A DNA stretch of 49,262 bases from an uncultured Lachnospiraceae bacterium (lineage in GTDB: Bacteria > Bacillota > Clostridia > Lachnospirales > Lachnospiraceae), in the NCBI GenBank assembly GCA_910587765.1, contig CAJUNR010000034.1, positions 1 through 49,262 on the forward strand, given 5' to 3'. Shown here piece by piece: positions 8,238-16,269 of this stretch. Every line of letters starts with the position of its first letter. The first letter of the stretch is position 1. The notes under the pieces are model-generated. The model did no database searches. It was given only the letters and a program-made list of their open reading frames with translations, and was not told the origin of the DNA. A program made the translations under genes and the position numbers.

Positions 8238-9629
8238 TTACGGTTCGCACATACCGGTCTCAGCCCGGGCGGGACCAGTCGGGGCAGTCGACCGGGCGCG
8301 CTCCCCCTCCTCCGTCAGATTCCTCACCCAGCGGTATTTCTTATAATGCCGGTACACCGCCGGAAGCTTCACGATCTCATCCAGATTGAGCAGAAAATAA
8401 ACAACCGGAACCGGCGCCTTGCACACGAAAGCCGCGATCATTCCCGCCGGAATCGTGACGCACCACAGGGTAACCGCATCGCAGCACAGACCGAACCTGG
8501 AATCTCCGCCGGCGCAGAAGATACCGCCGATGGTCATGCTGTTGACGGATTTTCCGACCAGATAATAAGAACTGACAAGCAGCATGAACTTTAAATATTC
8601 CCGCGCCTGCACACTGATATCGGCAAAGGAAAGGATCAGCGGAGACAGGGCCAGAAGCAGTGCGCCGGTCAGAATCCCCCCGATCACGGACAGTCTGCAC
8701 AGATACGCTCCTTCTTCCTTCGCTTTCCCGAGTTCTCCTGCGCCAAGCGCGTTTCCCACTACGATGCTTCCGGCATTCCCCATGCCGATGCAGAAACAGA
8801 CGACCAGATTCTTCATAATGTTGGCGATGGAATTGGCCGCCACCGCGTCGGTTCCCAGATGCCCCATGATCACGGAATACATGGTAAATCCCCCGCCCCA
8901 GATCAGCTCATTGGCCATCACGGGAGCCGTATATCTCCAGAACCGCCGCTCCAGCTTTGACACCCGCAGCCACGCAGAAACCCCGGCGAGCCGCAGCCCG
9001 TCCTCACGGAACGATTCCAGAACCGCCCACACAAGCCCCGCCGCATTCGCCAGCACCGTCGCCAGTGCGGCTCCGGCAATTCCCATCGCAGGCGCCCCGC
9101 AAAACCCGAAAATCAGCACGGCGTTCAGCGCCAGGTTCCACACCACTGTCGCAGAACTGATCAGCATACTTTTCCCGGCATGACCGGTGTTTTTCAGAAT
9201 ACACAGGTAAATCTGCGAGATTCCCGACAAAAGATAAGATACGCCGACGACTTTCAGATACCCTGCGCCCAGACCGATCAGTTTCGCATCATTCGTAAAG
9301 ATCCGCATCAGCGCGTCCGGGACCAGAACCGCTCCCAGACAGAACAGAAGACCGACGGCCAAAGTCGTACGTATGACAAAGGACAGAACTTCCCGTATGC
9401 TTTCTCTGTCCTGCTTCCCCCAATACTGCGCTGCGAACATACTGGTTCCGATCACAAGCGCCGTCATAAACAGATTGAACACAAATGCAACCTGTGAGGC
9501 AAGCGACACCGCCGACAGGGCATCCTGATTCAGTTTCCCAAGCATCAGCGCATCCGACGCGCCGACCAGCGCCAGCATAAACTGCTGGAAAGTAATCGGG
9601 AGGATCAATTCCCACAGATGTTTCTTCAT
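8238..9629 (-). CDS. MATE family efflux transporter
   Basis: A 463-residue polytopic inner-membrane protein with about 12 hydrophobic segments, of the multidrug and toxic compound extrusion family (Na+ or H+ antiport). N-terminal MKKHLWELILPITFQQFMLALVGASDALM-type opening is split here into helix 1 and the short loop; the two six-helix halves repeat. The ATG at 9629 is preceded by AAAGGAG nine bases away; the frame continues to 9719 but the extension is hydrophilic and unlikely. A TATAAT box on the minus strand at 9726-9731 may be its -10. Substrate unknown. Confidence 0.87.
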   Translation of the reverse strand: MKKHLWELILPITFQQFMLALVGASDALMLGKLNQDALSAVSLASQVAFVFNLFMTALVIGTSMFAAQYWGKQDRESIREVLSFVIRTTLAVGLLFCLGAVLVPDALMRIFTNDAKLIGLGAGYLKVVGVSYLLSGISQIYLCILKNTGHAGKSMLISSATVVWNLALNAVLIFGFCGAPAMGIAGAALATVLANAAGLVWAVLESFREDGLRLAGVSAWLRVSKLERRFWRYTAPVMANELIWGGGFTMYSVIMGHLGTDAVAANSIANIMKNLVVCFCIGMGNAGSIVVGNALGAGELGKAKEEGAYLCRLSVIGGILTGALLLALSPLILSFADISVQAREYLKFMLLVSSYYLVGKSVNSMTIGGIFCAGGDSRFGLCCDAVTLWCVTIPAGMIAAFVCKAPVPVVYFLLNLDEIVKLPAVYRHYKKYRWVRNLTEEGERARSTAPTGPARAETGMCEP

Positions 9630-9787
9630 GACGTTTAACACTCCTTTGTTTTTCCTGCTCCTGTTTCCTTCGTCTCTGTTTTCCGCCGTACGCCGTTCTC
9701 TTCCTGCGTCTCCGTCCATGATGCAATTATAGTATCATACAGCAGGAAAATCTAACAGTATCGTCGCTGTTTATTAACATTATCGTA

Positions 9788-9824
9788 TCAAAAAAGGACA
9801 CCGACTTCTTTCGTCAATGTCCTT
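9788..9824 (-). terminator. Rho-independent terminator of cysK
   Basis: On the minus strand AAGGACA ... TGTCCTT form a seven-base stem directly followed by TTTTTT. It starts eight bases after the cysK stop codon. Confidence 0.7.
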
Positions 9825-9831
9825 CCCTGCT

Positions 9832-10764
9832 CTATTCGGTAAACAGCGGCGTGGAGTAATACCGGTCTCCGGTGTCCGGCAGAAGCGCCACAATCATCTT
9901 CCCTTTGTTCTCCGGCCGCTTCGCCAGCTCAATTGCGCCGTGGAGCGCCGCGCCGGAAGAAATTCCCACCAGAATCCCCTCCTTTTTGGCCAGAAGCTTC
10001 GCCGCCGCAAAGGCTTCCTCATTCCCGGCCCGGAAAATTTCATCATAGACCGCCGTATTCAGAACCTCCGGGACGAATCCCGCGCCGATTCCCTGAAGTT
10101 TATGCGCCCCCGCCTTTCCCCCCGACAGAACCGGGGAATCCGCAGGCTCCAGCGCCACAACCTTGATCCCGGGATTCTGCTGCTTCAAATATTCTCCGGT
10201 CCCTGTGACCGTACCTCCCGTGCCGACGCCTGCAATGAAGAGATCGACCTTTCCGTCCGTATCCCTCCAAATCTCCGGCCCCGTCTGAGCCCTGTGAGCC
10301 GCGGGATTGGCCGGATTGACAAACTGTCCTGGAATGAAACCGCCCGGAATCTCCCTTGCCAGCTCATCGGCTTTCTCGATGGCTCCTTTCATCCCTTTCG
10401 CGCCTTCCGTCAATACCACTTCCGCGCCGTACGCTTTGAGAATATTTCTGCGCTCCACACTCATCGTCTCCGGCATGGTCAGAATGATGCGGTAGCCTTT
10501 TGCCGCCGCGATGGCGGCCAGGCCGATCCCCGTATTCCCCGATGTGGGTTCAATGATCACCGAGCCCTCTTTCAGAAGCCCTTTCGCTTCCGCATCCTCG
10601 ATCATCGCTCTGGCAACCCGGTCCTTTACGCTTCCCGCCGGATTCAGGTACTCCAGCTTCACCAGTATGGTCGCCTCCAGTCCCAGCGCTTTCTCAATAT
10701 TCGTCACCTCCACCAGCGGAGTGTTGCCGATCAGTTCCAGTGCACTCTTATAATAACCTGCCAT
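9832..10764 (-). CDS. cysK: Cysteine synthase A (O-acetylserine sulfhydrylase)
   Basis: PLP-dependent enzyme making L-cysteine from O-acetylserine and sulfide. The 310-residue protein has the fold-type II signatures: LIGNTPLVEV near the N-terminus, the PLP lysine in NPAGSVKDRVA (Lys47), the substrate loop TSGNTGIGLA, the PLP phosphate loop GVGTGGTVTGTG and the C-terminal GDRYYSTPLF. The start at 10764 is chosen because GAAAGGAG precedes it and the protein matches the family from MAGYYKSALEL. It has its own promoter (10797-10825) inside the 3' end of the upstream glycosylase gene and a terminator just after its stop, so it is probably a monocistronic unit. Confidence 0.95.
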   Translation of the reverse strand: MAGYYKSALELIGNTPLVEVTNIEKALGLEATILVKLEYLNPAGSVKDRVARAMIEDAEAKGLLKEGSVIIEPTSGNTGIGLAAIAAAKGYRIILTMPETMSVERRNILKAYGAEVVLTEGAKGMKGAIEKADELAREIPGGFIPGQFVNPANPAAHRAQTGPEIWRDTDGKVDLFIAGVGTGGTVTGTGEYLKQQNPGIKVVALEPADSPVLSGGKAGAHKLQGIGAGFVPEVLNTAVYDEIFRAGNEEAFAAAKLLAKKEGILVGISSGAALHGAIELAKRPENKGKMIVALLPDTGDRYYSTPLFTE

Positions 10765-10796
10765 TGTTCTGTGCTCCTTTCTCTTCCTTACGATGA

Positions 10797-10825
10797 ATCT
10801 TATCACTATTTACCTACTATGTCAA
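10797..10825 (-). promoter_or_regulatory. Promoter of cysK
   Basis: Minus-strand TTGACA (10820-10825), 17-base spacer, TAAGAT (10797-10802). Around the -35 box there is an inverted repeat, ACCTA-N9-TAGGT, which could be an operator. The -35 region overlaps the last codons of the glycosylase gene. Confidence 0.75.
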
Positions 10826-11393
10826 TAGGTTTATCCGTGTTAAGACTCCGCAGTTTTTCCGCAATCCCGAGAAAATCTTTTTTCACCGTCTCATATTTGG
10901 AAGGGTCGCGCAGAACCGCCGAAGGATGGAAGGTCGCGGTCAGCGCACAGTTTTTCCGGCAGATCCATGTGCCGTGCTGTCTGGTAATTTTAAAATCCGG
11001 CGAAATGATCCGCTGCGCGGCCACGCGGCCGAGGCAGACAATGATTCCGGGCTTTAAAAGAAACGTCTCATATTTCAGATAAGGAAAACAGGCTTCTTTC
11101 TCCTCCTCTTTCGGATCGCGGTTGCCCGGAGGGTGGCACTTTATGATGTTGGTAATGTAGAGTTCCTCCCTCTTCAGTCCGCAGTCCCCCAAAAGACGGT
11201 CCAGTATTTCCCCGGAACTGCCGACAAACGGAACCCCCTGCCGGTCCTCCTGCCCTCCGGGCGCCTCGGCAATCAGCATGATGGACGCCCGATGGCTTCC
11301 GCGCCCCATAACCGGCCGCTGCCTCGTCCGGCACAGCGGACAGTGGGTGCAGGCGGAGACGTGCTGTTCAATATCATTCCACGTATATTGCAT
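10806..11393 (-). CDS. Type 4 (Fe-S) uracil-DNA glycosylase, copy 1
   Basis: A 195-residue family 4 uracil-DNA glycosylase that removes uracil from DNA. The four cluster ligands are visible as Cys15 and Cys18 (CTHC), Cys86 (IIKCHPPGNRDP) and Cys102 (ACFPYLKYE). Motif A is EAPGGQED (43-50), followed by PFVGSSGEILD, and the C-terminal His motif is FHPSA (about 155-159). The ATG at 11393 has AAAGGAG five bases upstream and its own promoter at 11430-11458. A second, very similar gene lies at 14097-14672; at the DNA level the stretch coding for about residues 120-150 is almost identical in both, indicating a duplication. Confidence 0.92.
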   Translation of the reverse strand: MQYTWNDIEQHVSACTHCPLCRTRQRPVMGRGSHRASIMLIAEAPGGQEDRQGVPFVGSSGEILDRLLGDCGLKREELYITNIIKCHPPGNRDPKEEEKEACFPYLKYETFLLKPGIIVCLGRVAAQRIISPDFKITRQHGTWICRKNCALTATFHPSAVLRDPSKYETVKKDFLGIAEKLRSLNTDKPIDIVGK

Positions 11394-11429
11394 GACAACT
11401 CCTTTGTGCGATTCTCTTTTGATAAATAC

Positions 11430-11458
11430 AGTATAGTCTTTATCCGCAGTTTCATCAA
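11430..11458 (-). promoter_or_regulatory. Promoter of glycosylase copy 1
   Basis: Minus-strand TTGATG (11453-11458), 17-base spacer, TATACT (11430-11435). The -10 box and what follows (TATACTGTAT) resemble the promoter of copy 2, which has TATACTGAATTCAGTATA. Confidence 0.7.
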
Positions 11459-11527
11459 CGTTTCTTTTCACAAAACAGACGCTCTTTCATATCATATAAC
11501 AATCATGTTCAGAAAGCGGCAGCGAAA

Positions 11528-12427
11528 ATGTATCAGCCCCAAGCATGTCACTGCGAAAAAGAAGACAAGAAAAACAATACGGCCTTTCCGCCCCAGCATC
11601 AAAACAGACAGCCCGGATTTGAGTATGTCATGCAGCCTCTCCCGGTCTGCGAATGCGGAAAAACGTACAGAAAACTTGAAAAAAAGGTTGCGCTGATTAC
11701 CGGCGGAGACAGCGGTATCGGCAGAGCGGTTGTATACGATTTTGTAAAAGAAGGCGCGGATGTTGTAATTGTCTACTATGACGAAGAGACCGACGCGGGA
11801 GAAACTGCCGAACGAATCAAACAATTGGGCGGCAACTGTCTCCTTATTCATGGGGATTTAAAAAATCCGGCGTTTGCGAAATATTGTGTCGATCAGACCA
11901 TCGGACATTTTGGAAAGCTGGATATCCTCGTAAACAATCATGCGATGCAGTTTATTCACCGCAGCATTCTCGATATCCCGCAGGAAGAAATCGAATTTAT
12001 ATTCAGAAATAATGTTTTTTCTTTTTTCTATTTAATTCAGTATGCGTTACCGTACATGAAAAAAGGCGGAAGCATTATTAATACAACTTCCGTCACGGCT
12101 TATGAAGGAAATAAAGATTTAATTGATTACAGTGCGACCAAAGGCGCGATTGTCGCATTGACCAGATCTCTCTCCCTGTCTCTTGCAGAACAGGGAATCC
12201 GGGTAAACGGCGTTGCGCCGGGGCCGATCTGGACGCCCCTGATCCCTTCCTCATATTCGGCAGAAGAAGTCGCTACCTTTGGAAAGAAAACTTCGCACGT
12301 CCCCATGGACAGAGCGGGGCAACCGTGCGAAGTGTCGCCATGCTATGTGTTTCTTGCATCCGATGACTCCAGCTACATGACCGGTCAGGTGCTTCATCCG
12401 AACGGAGGTACCATAACGGGATCCTGA
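11528..12427 (+). CDS. SDR-family oxidoreductase, general-stress-protein-39 type
   Basis: A 299-residue NAD(P)-dependent short-chain dehydrogenase with an N-terminal extension of about 45 residues, as in Bacillus YdaD/YhdF-like proteins. The cofactor motif is TGGDSGIGRA (about 60-69), followed by NNHAMQ, catalytic Ser in INTTSVTAYEG, and the YxxxK pair in YSATKGA. The tail GQVLHPNGG is typical. The N-terminal extension holds two Cys-x-Cys pairs (ACHCEK and VCECGK), which is unusual and may bind metal. The ribosome binding site before ATG 11528 is weak, so an internal start is possible. Divergent from the glycosylase and convergent with the kinase-like remnant. Confidence 0.85.
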   Translation: MYQPQACHCEKEDKKNNTAFPPQHQNRQPGFEYVMQPLPVCECGKTYRKLEKKVALITGGDSGIGRAVVYDFVKEGADVVIVYYDEETDAGETAERIKQLGGNCLLIHGDLKNPAFAKYCVDQTIGHFGKLDILVNNHAMQFIHRSILDIPQEEIEFIFRNNVFSFFYLIQYALPYMKKGGSIINTTSVTAYEGNKDLIDYSATKGAIVALTRSLSLSLAEQGIRVNGVAPGPIWTPLIPSSYSAEEVATFGKKTSHVPMDRAGQPCEVSPCYVFLASDDSSYMTGQVLHPNGGTITGS

Positions 12428-12455
12428 GTCAAAAAACGATGCCCGGTGTTGTCCT

Positions 12456-12740
12456 CTACGGCTTCCGGCCGCACACGGAGCGTTCCCGTGCCGGAAGCCG
12501 CATGGTCAGCGTTCTGGTATAGATTCCATCGATGATCCATTTATCGCCCGAAAGTATCTTTCTCAGGCCGCAGTCAAACTCACTTCTGCCGATCGTTGTC
12601 TTATCCGGTTTGTGCCACAAGCAGTCAAGATAATATAAGGGCAGGCCGGTTTCGCTTCTCAGCCTTCTCGAAAATGTACTCTTTCCCGCTCCCGGACAGC
12701 CGATCACAATTACTTTTTCAAATACAAAATCATGAGACAT
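12456..12740 (-). pseudogene. Truncated FlaR/adenylate-kinase-like P-loop protein
   Basis: A 94-residue N-terminal half of the 'DNA topology modulation protein FlaR'-like kinases, which are normally about 170-190 residues. The Walker A is VIGCPGAGKSTFSRRL, followed by LYYLDCLWHKPD and WIIDGIYTRTLTMRL. Where intact members continue with the DxxxFLDxP segment, this one turns into unrelated residues and stops, so the lid and C-terminal helices are missing. Probably non-functional. The truncation point faces the 3' end of the SDR gene. Confidence 0.6.
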
Positions 12741-12841
12741 TAATCATTCAGCTCCTAAAGGCTCATCGATGTCCTCAAACGCATGCTCCATGCGGCAACA
12801 TCCGCTTCTGGAATCGCAGTAAATGCACCTGTGGAAGAGCC

Positions 12842-13117
12842 CTACTGCTTCTTCCACCGTTTCAGCGTCGGAAACCACTCTGTCATGGCCTTCCTCGCGT
12901 CTTCTTCACTCATGTCCGGATTGGCCGCCGCCATATTGGGGACGCAGAGCTCGATCATCTCCTCCATGGTTCCCGGAAACGCAAAGGCGCCGTTTTCAAA
13001 GCAGTACTTACAGTAGTCCTCATTTTTGCTGCCGTCGGCATTGGTTCCGTGCAGTTCCTCCGTCTCTCCCATGGGCATGCCGCAGCTCTGGCAGAATCTC
13101 TGATTTCTTTCTTTCAT
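12842..13117 (-). CDS. Putative zinc-ribbon domain protein
   Basis: A 91-residue protein of the putative zinc-ribbon family (PF12674 type). Two CxxC-type knuckles are visible: FCQSCGMPM at the N-terminus and DYCKYCFENG. They are followed by the conserved GTMEEMIELCVP and EEDARKAMTEWFPTLKRWK segments. The molecular role is unknown. The ATG at 13117 has GGAGG seven bases upstream. It lies 65 nt downstream of a WYL regulator, and the spacer carries a perfect inverted repeat that may be an operator. Length is normal for the family. Confidence 0.82.
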   Translation of the reverse strand: MKERNQRFCQSCGMPMGETEELHGTNADGSKNEDYCKYCFENGAFAFPGTMEEMIELCVPNMAAANPDMSEEDARKAMTEWFPTLKRWKKQ

Positions 13118-13133
13118 GTTCCTTACCTCCAAA

Positions 13134-13163
13134 TGTGTTAAAATATGAATTTAATCTAACACA
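13134..13163. promoter_or_regulatory. Operator-like inverted repeat TGTGTTA-N16-TAACACA
   Basis: Two perfect 7-base half-sites with a 16-base AT-rich spacer, directly upstream of the zinc-ribbon gene and downstream of the WYL regulator gene. A likely binding site for a dimeric regulator, possibly the neighbouring WYL protein. Confidence 0.45.
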
Positions 13164-13182
13164 CATACCCTGACATCCTTTG

Positions 13183-14079
13183 TCAGGTTTTATTTTTTTC
13201 ATAGATTAATTTTGCCTGTTCTGCCAGAGCGTCTCTCAGATCCGCAGGGGAAACGACGTCCATCTGTGCTCCAAAGGACAGAAGAGAGCCGATCAGCCAT
13301 GCGTCTTCCGGCATTTTCGCGGATACGATCAGATCTCCATTATCCTGCCTCTGTATCTGCCCCCTGTTAAATTCATCGTAGACGCGGTACGCCATCTCTT
13401 CCGGAAAACGAAGCACAATTTCGCGATACTCCTCCTGGACGGCATCCGCCGGCTCCAGACAATCGCGGTGTATAAAGCTTTTTTCCAAAAGCTCCAGTTC
13501 CAGAATGCGGTTCAGCTTGAAAAGCCGCCAGTCCTGCTTTTTTGTACAGAATGCTTTCAGATACCAGGCCTTTGATTTGTAGACAAGCTTAGAGGGCTGC
13601 ACAATTCTCTCCCCTGTCACCTCGTTGGAGCCGGCATAACGGATCCGGACCTCCCGGCAGTGAATGACCGCCGATTTCAGCAGTTCAAACTTCTCATTGT
13701 CGGAGCCCTGATCGCCCCATCTGGAAAAATCCACCTCCAGCCAGTGTTCCGACTCCGTCTGAAATATGGCCGAAAGCTTCTGTAGCGTCCGGCTGCCGTT
13801 CCCGTCCCGGGCGGTGCTGATACTCTGCAGCGCCGTCAGAATCTCCTTCTTTTCTTCCTCCGACAGGACGGCTCTGTCCAGGACAAAATCCTTCATCAGA
13901 CGAATCCCGCCGTTTCTGCCCGCTTCCGCATAGACGGGGACTCCGGCTCCGCTCAGAGCATCTATATCCCGGTAGATCGTCCGGACCGACACCTCAAACT
14001 TCTCCGCCAGCTCCGGCGCAGTCGCCTGTCCCCGGTCCAGCAAATAGTACACAATCTTAAATAATCTGCTCTCCTGCAT
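13183..14079 (-). CDS. YafY-type helix-turn-helix / WYL transcriptional regulator
   Basis: A 298-residue regulator with an N-terminal HTH of the DeoR/HTH-11 type (residues about 1-60: ATAPELAEKFEVSVRTIYRD), a middle linker and a WYL ligand-binding domain (about 140-225: SKLVYKSKAWYLKAFC and the nearby Arg-rich strands), then the WCX-like tail. Such proteins sense nucleotides, ssDNA or small ligands. The ATG at 14079 is chosen because GGAGGGG precedes it; the longer frame to 14247 runs into the glycosylase gene. It begins 17 nt after glycosylase copy 2, forming an operon glycosylase - regulator - zinc ribbon. The stop codon lies inside a small CCTGACA/TGTCAGG hairpin. Confidence 0.88.
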   Translation of the reverse strand: MQESRLFKIVYYLLDRGQATAPELAEKFEVSVRTIYRDIDALSGAGVPVYAEAGRNGGIRLMKDFVLDRAVLSEEEKKEILTALQSISTARDGNGSRTLQKLSAIFQTESEHWLEVDFSRWGDQGSDNEKFELLKSAVIHCREVRIRYAGSNEVTGERIVQPSKLVYKSKAWYLKAFCTKKQDWRLFKLNRILELELLEKSFIHRDCLEPADAVQEEYREIVLRFPEEMAYRVYDEFNRGQIQRQDNGDLIVSAKMPEDAWLIGSLLSFGAQMDVVSPADLRDALAEQAKLIYEKNKT

Positions 14080-14096
14080 CGCCGGCCCCTCCTGTC

Positions 14097-14672
14097 TTAC
14101 TCCGGATCCCCCTTTGAGACTGATTCCGCCCGTTTTTCCGCGATCCTGCGGAAATCCTCCCTCACGGTCTCGTATTTGGATGGATCCCACAGAATCGCAG
14201 AGGGATGATAAGTCGCGGTCGGCGCACAGTTTTTCCGGCAGATCCATGTGCCGTGCTGTCTGGTAATTTTAAAATCCGGCGAAATGATCCGCTGTGTAGC
14301 CACGCGGCCAAGGCAGACGATGATCCTGGGTTTCAGAAGAAACGTCTCGTATTTCAGGTATGGAAAACAGGCTTCTTTTTCCTCCTCCTTCGGATTCCGG
14401 TTGCCCGGAGGGCGGCATTTGATGATGTTGGTAATGTAAATCTCCTCTCTGCGCAGTCCGCAGTCCCGCAGCAGCCTGTCCAGCACCTCCCCGGAACTTC
14501 CCACAAACGGCAGTCCCTGCTGGTCTTCCTGTCCTCCGGGCGCTTCCGCAGTCAGCATCAGATCCGCCTGATGATCCCCACGCCCCATCACCGGCCGGTG
14601 TCTGGTCCGGCTCAGCGGACAATGGGTACAAACGGCAACATGCCGCTCGATATCTTCCCATGTATACTTCAT
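14097..14672 (-). CDS. Type 4 (Fe-S) uracil-DNA glycosylase, copy 2
   Basis: A 191-residue paralogue of the enzyme at 10806-11393. All key elements are kept: Cys15/Cys18 (CTHC), Cys86 (IIKCRPPGNRNP), Cys102 (ACFPYLKYE), EAPGGQED motif, PFVGSSGEVLD and the YHPSA motif. The Cys22 of copy 1 is Ser here (CPLS versus CPLC), which is not one of the expected cluster ligands. The C-terminus diverges completely over the last ~20 residues. The ATG at 14672 has GGAGGAG six bases upstream. It opens an operon with the WYL regulator and the zinc-ribbon gene, driven by a promoter with a palindrome over its -10 box. Confidence 0.9.
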   Translation of the reverse strand: MKYTWEDIERHVAVCTHCPLSRTRHRPVMGRGDHQADLMLTAEAPGGQEDQQGLPFVGSSGEVLDRLLRDCGLRREEIYITNIIKCRPPGNRNPKEEEKEACFPYLKYETFLLKPRIIVCLGRVATQRIISPDFKITRQHGTWICRKNCAPTATYHPSAILWDPSKYETVREDFRRIAEKRAESVSKGDPE

Positions 14673-14731
14673 CCTGGCTCCTCCGTTCGTACCTGTGCGC
14701 GGTTCTGACAATCTCCTTTTGCGCACAGGTC

Positions 14732-14772
14732 TATACTGAATTCAGTATAACGGATTGGATCGGGCGTTACAA
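14732..14772 (-). promoter_or_regulatory. Promoter of glycosylase copy 2 with palindromic operator
   Basis: Minus-strand TTGTAA (14767-14772), 17-base spacer, TATACT (14744-14749). The -10 box is one half of a perfect 18-bp palindrome TATACTGAATTCAGTATA (14732-14749), a strong candidate repressor site. Confidence 0.7.
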
Positions 14773-14793
14773 CACAAATCTTCGAATAATAAC

Positions 14794-14978
14794 AGGATTA
14801 CATGGACGCCTTCATTCCTCATATTTTCTATCATGCCCCGACAAAATTCTGCGCTGCCGTAAGTAAGGCTCTCCGGCTTCAATCACGTCCCGCTCAAAGG
14901 CATCCGAGTAATTACCCGAATCATATATGGCATTTGCCGTCTGTCTCGGCACATGGGCATCCGTAACCAACTGAAAGT
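14794..14978 (-). pseudogene. Decayed 3' fragment of a TOTE-type primase-helicase gene
   Basis: Two blocks match the C-terminal part of the intact helicase gene at 24077-27043. One reads FQLVTDAHVPRQTANAIYDS and the next residues, corresponding to about 24460-24565. The other reads in a different frame as SLTYGSAEFCRGMIENMRNE and beyond, corresponding to about 24262-24343. About 110 bp between the blocks is deleted, which shifts the frame. It is a fossil of a second, related copy of that gene, outside the AT-rich island and just upstream of the chromate transporter end. Confidence 0.8.
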
Positions 14979-15012
14979 ATATGAGTAACTTTATTTTAGC
15001 TGCCCTCCCCTG

Positions 15013-15612
15013 TCATGAATAAAAAATGCACCCCAGAACCGCCGCCAGTGACAGCAACGCGGCAGGTGGGAAATCCTTTTTCCTGACAGCCTGGTACAAC
15101 ACAGTGACAAGCCCAAGAACAGACAACAGGATGCACGCCGCCGGGTCAATCATTAAGAAAACGCTTCCTATACCCTGTGTTCCTGCCAGATGGCGGGATA
15201 CCCCGGAAGGGATACATATGGAAACTGCCATATAGATGCCCGTAGCGAGTATCACCCCCATTAAGCACGGCTTTACCCCTTTTAACACAGCCTGCACCTT
15301 TTTACGTTTCAGGAAATTATGGAACAGGATTGTAACTGCCAGAAGGATCAAAAATGAAGGCAGGACTACGCCGGTTGTCGCAGCAAGCGCTCCCAGGAAG
15401 CCTCCCTGCTTACTTCCTACATAAGTAGCCATATTTACCATGATTGGGCCGGGCGTGGACTCACTCAGCGCGATAAGATTTGAAAACATCTCCGCATCCA
15501 TCCACTGGTTCTCAATGACCACATCCCGGATAAGTGGGATCGCGCCGTATGCGCCGCCAAAGGAAAACAAACCTATTTTCAAAAAAGCAGCCAGCAGCTT
15601 TATATAAATCAC
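15013..15612 (-). CDS. Chromate transporter family protein, second short subunit
   Basis: A 199-residue membrane protein equivalent to one half of ChrA (short-chain CHR family; both halves are needed). The family signature FSFGGAYGAIPLI near the N-terminus, ESTPGPIMVNMATYVG and VVLPSFLILL are present, followed by five or so further membrane segments. It starts at GTG 15612, overlapping the stop of the upstream half (GTGA overlap) with GGAGGG seven bases before; the nearby ATG is in another frame. Members export chromate or other anions; the actual substrate here is unknown. Confidence 0.85.
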   Translation of the reverse strand: MIYIKLLAAFLKIGLFSFGGAYGAIPLIRDVVIENQWMDAEMFSNLIALSESTPGPIMVNMATYVGSKQGGFLGALAATTGVVLPSFLILLAVTILFHNFLKRKKVQAVLKGVKPCLMGVILATGIYMAVSICIPSGVSRHLAGTQGIGSVFLMIDPAACILLSVLGLVTVLYQAVRKKDFPPAALLSLAAVLGCIFYS

Positions 15613-16196
15613 AGATCATCCCTCCCCGCTTTTTTATTTCCCGGCCTCCCAAAGAGCGCCAGACCAATGAAACCGCTGCAAATAATAAAATATACCGTGG
15701 AAATATGCATCCCGGCAATATTCACGGCTAACGCGGCAAAGAAAAAGAAAATAACAAGGAATATCTGAGCCTTTCTATCCGGGGATTTTTTCATCATCTT
15801 CCGTATCATCCTGACCGCCGCCTGTATGATCAGAATGGAAACCGCGATCCGGATTCCCCTGAAAGCCTTCTCAATCATCCCGACAACCAGCATATTTTCA
15901 AAGAAAGCAGAAATGGCAAAAAGCAGAAGGAACGATGGGAGAACCATGCCGACGGTCGCAAAAAACGCGCCTCTCATACCGGCCAGCTTATATCCCGTAT
16001 AGGTGGCACAGTTTATCGCGATCGGCCCCGGCGTGGATTCCGCAATGACCGTGACATCCATCAGCTCATCTGCTGTGAGCCATTTTTTCTTCTCGACACA
16101 TTCATAATCCAGCAGGGAGAGCATGGCATACCCGCCGCCAAACGTAAGTGCCCCTATCCTGCCAAAAGTCAGAAATAAATCCATGATCTGTTTCAT
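15609..16196 (-). CDS. Chromate transporter family protein, first short subunit
   Basis: A 195-residue membrane protein, the partner of the gene at 15013-15612. Signature motifs are ALTFGGGYAMLSLL, ESTPGPIAINCATYTG and VVLPSFLLLF, then several hydrophobic helices. The two halves are antiparallel homologues that assemble into a ChrA-like carrier. I use ATG 16196 with AAGGGG about 11 bases upstream; GTG 16208 is an alternative. It lies 73 nt downstream of the PPOX flavoprotein gene and may share its promoter. Confidence 0.85.
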   Translation of the reverse strand: MKQIMDLFLTFGRIGALTFGGGYAMLSLLDYECVEKKKWLTADELMDVTVIAESTPGPIAINCATYTGYKLAGMRGAFFATVGMVLPSFLLLFAISAFFENMLVVGMIEKAFRGIRIAVSILIIQAAVRMIRKMMKKSPDRKAQIFLVIFFFFAALAVNIAGMHISTVYFIICSGFIGLALFGRPGNKKAGRDDL

Positions 16197-16269
16197 CCGT
16201 CTATACACCCCTTAAAAATCAAGTTGCCATGCATTTTTATGGGCTCTGCACCCGCCGCTTTTGTCCGCC

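Noticed and set aside
12744..12880. Small minus-strand frame overlapping the end of the zinc-ribbon gene (reads CIYCDSRSGCC then MEHAFEDIDEP)
   Set aside because: Protein-like in composition, but it has no start codon with a ribosome binding site and overlaps a well-supported gene in another frame; may be a gene tail.
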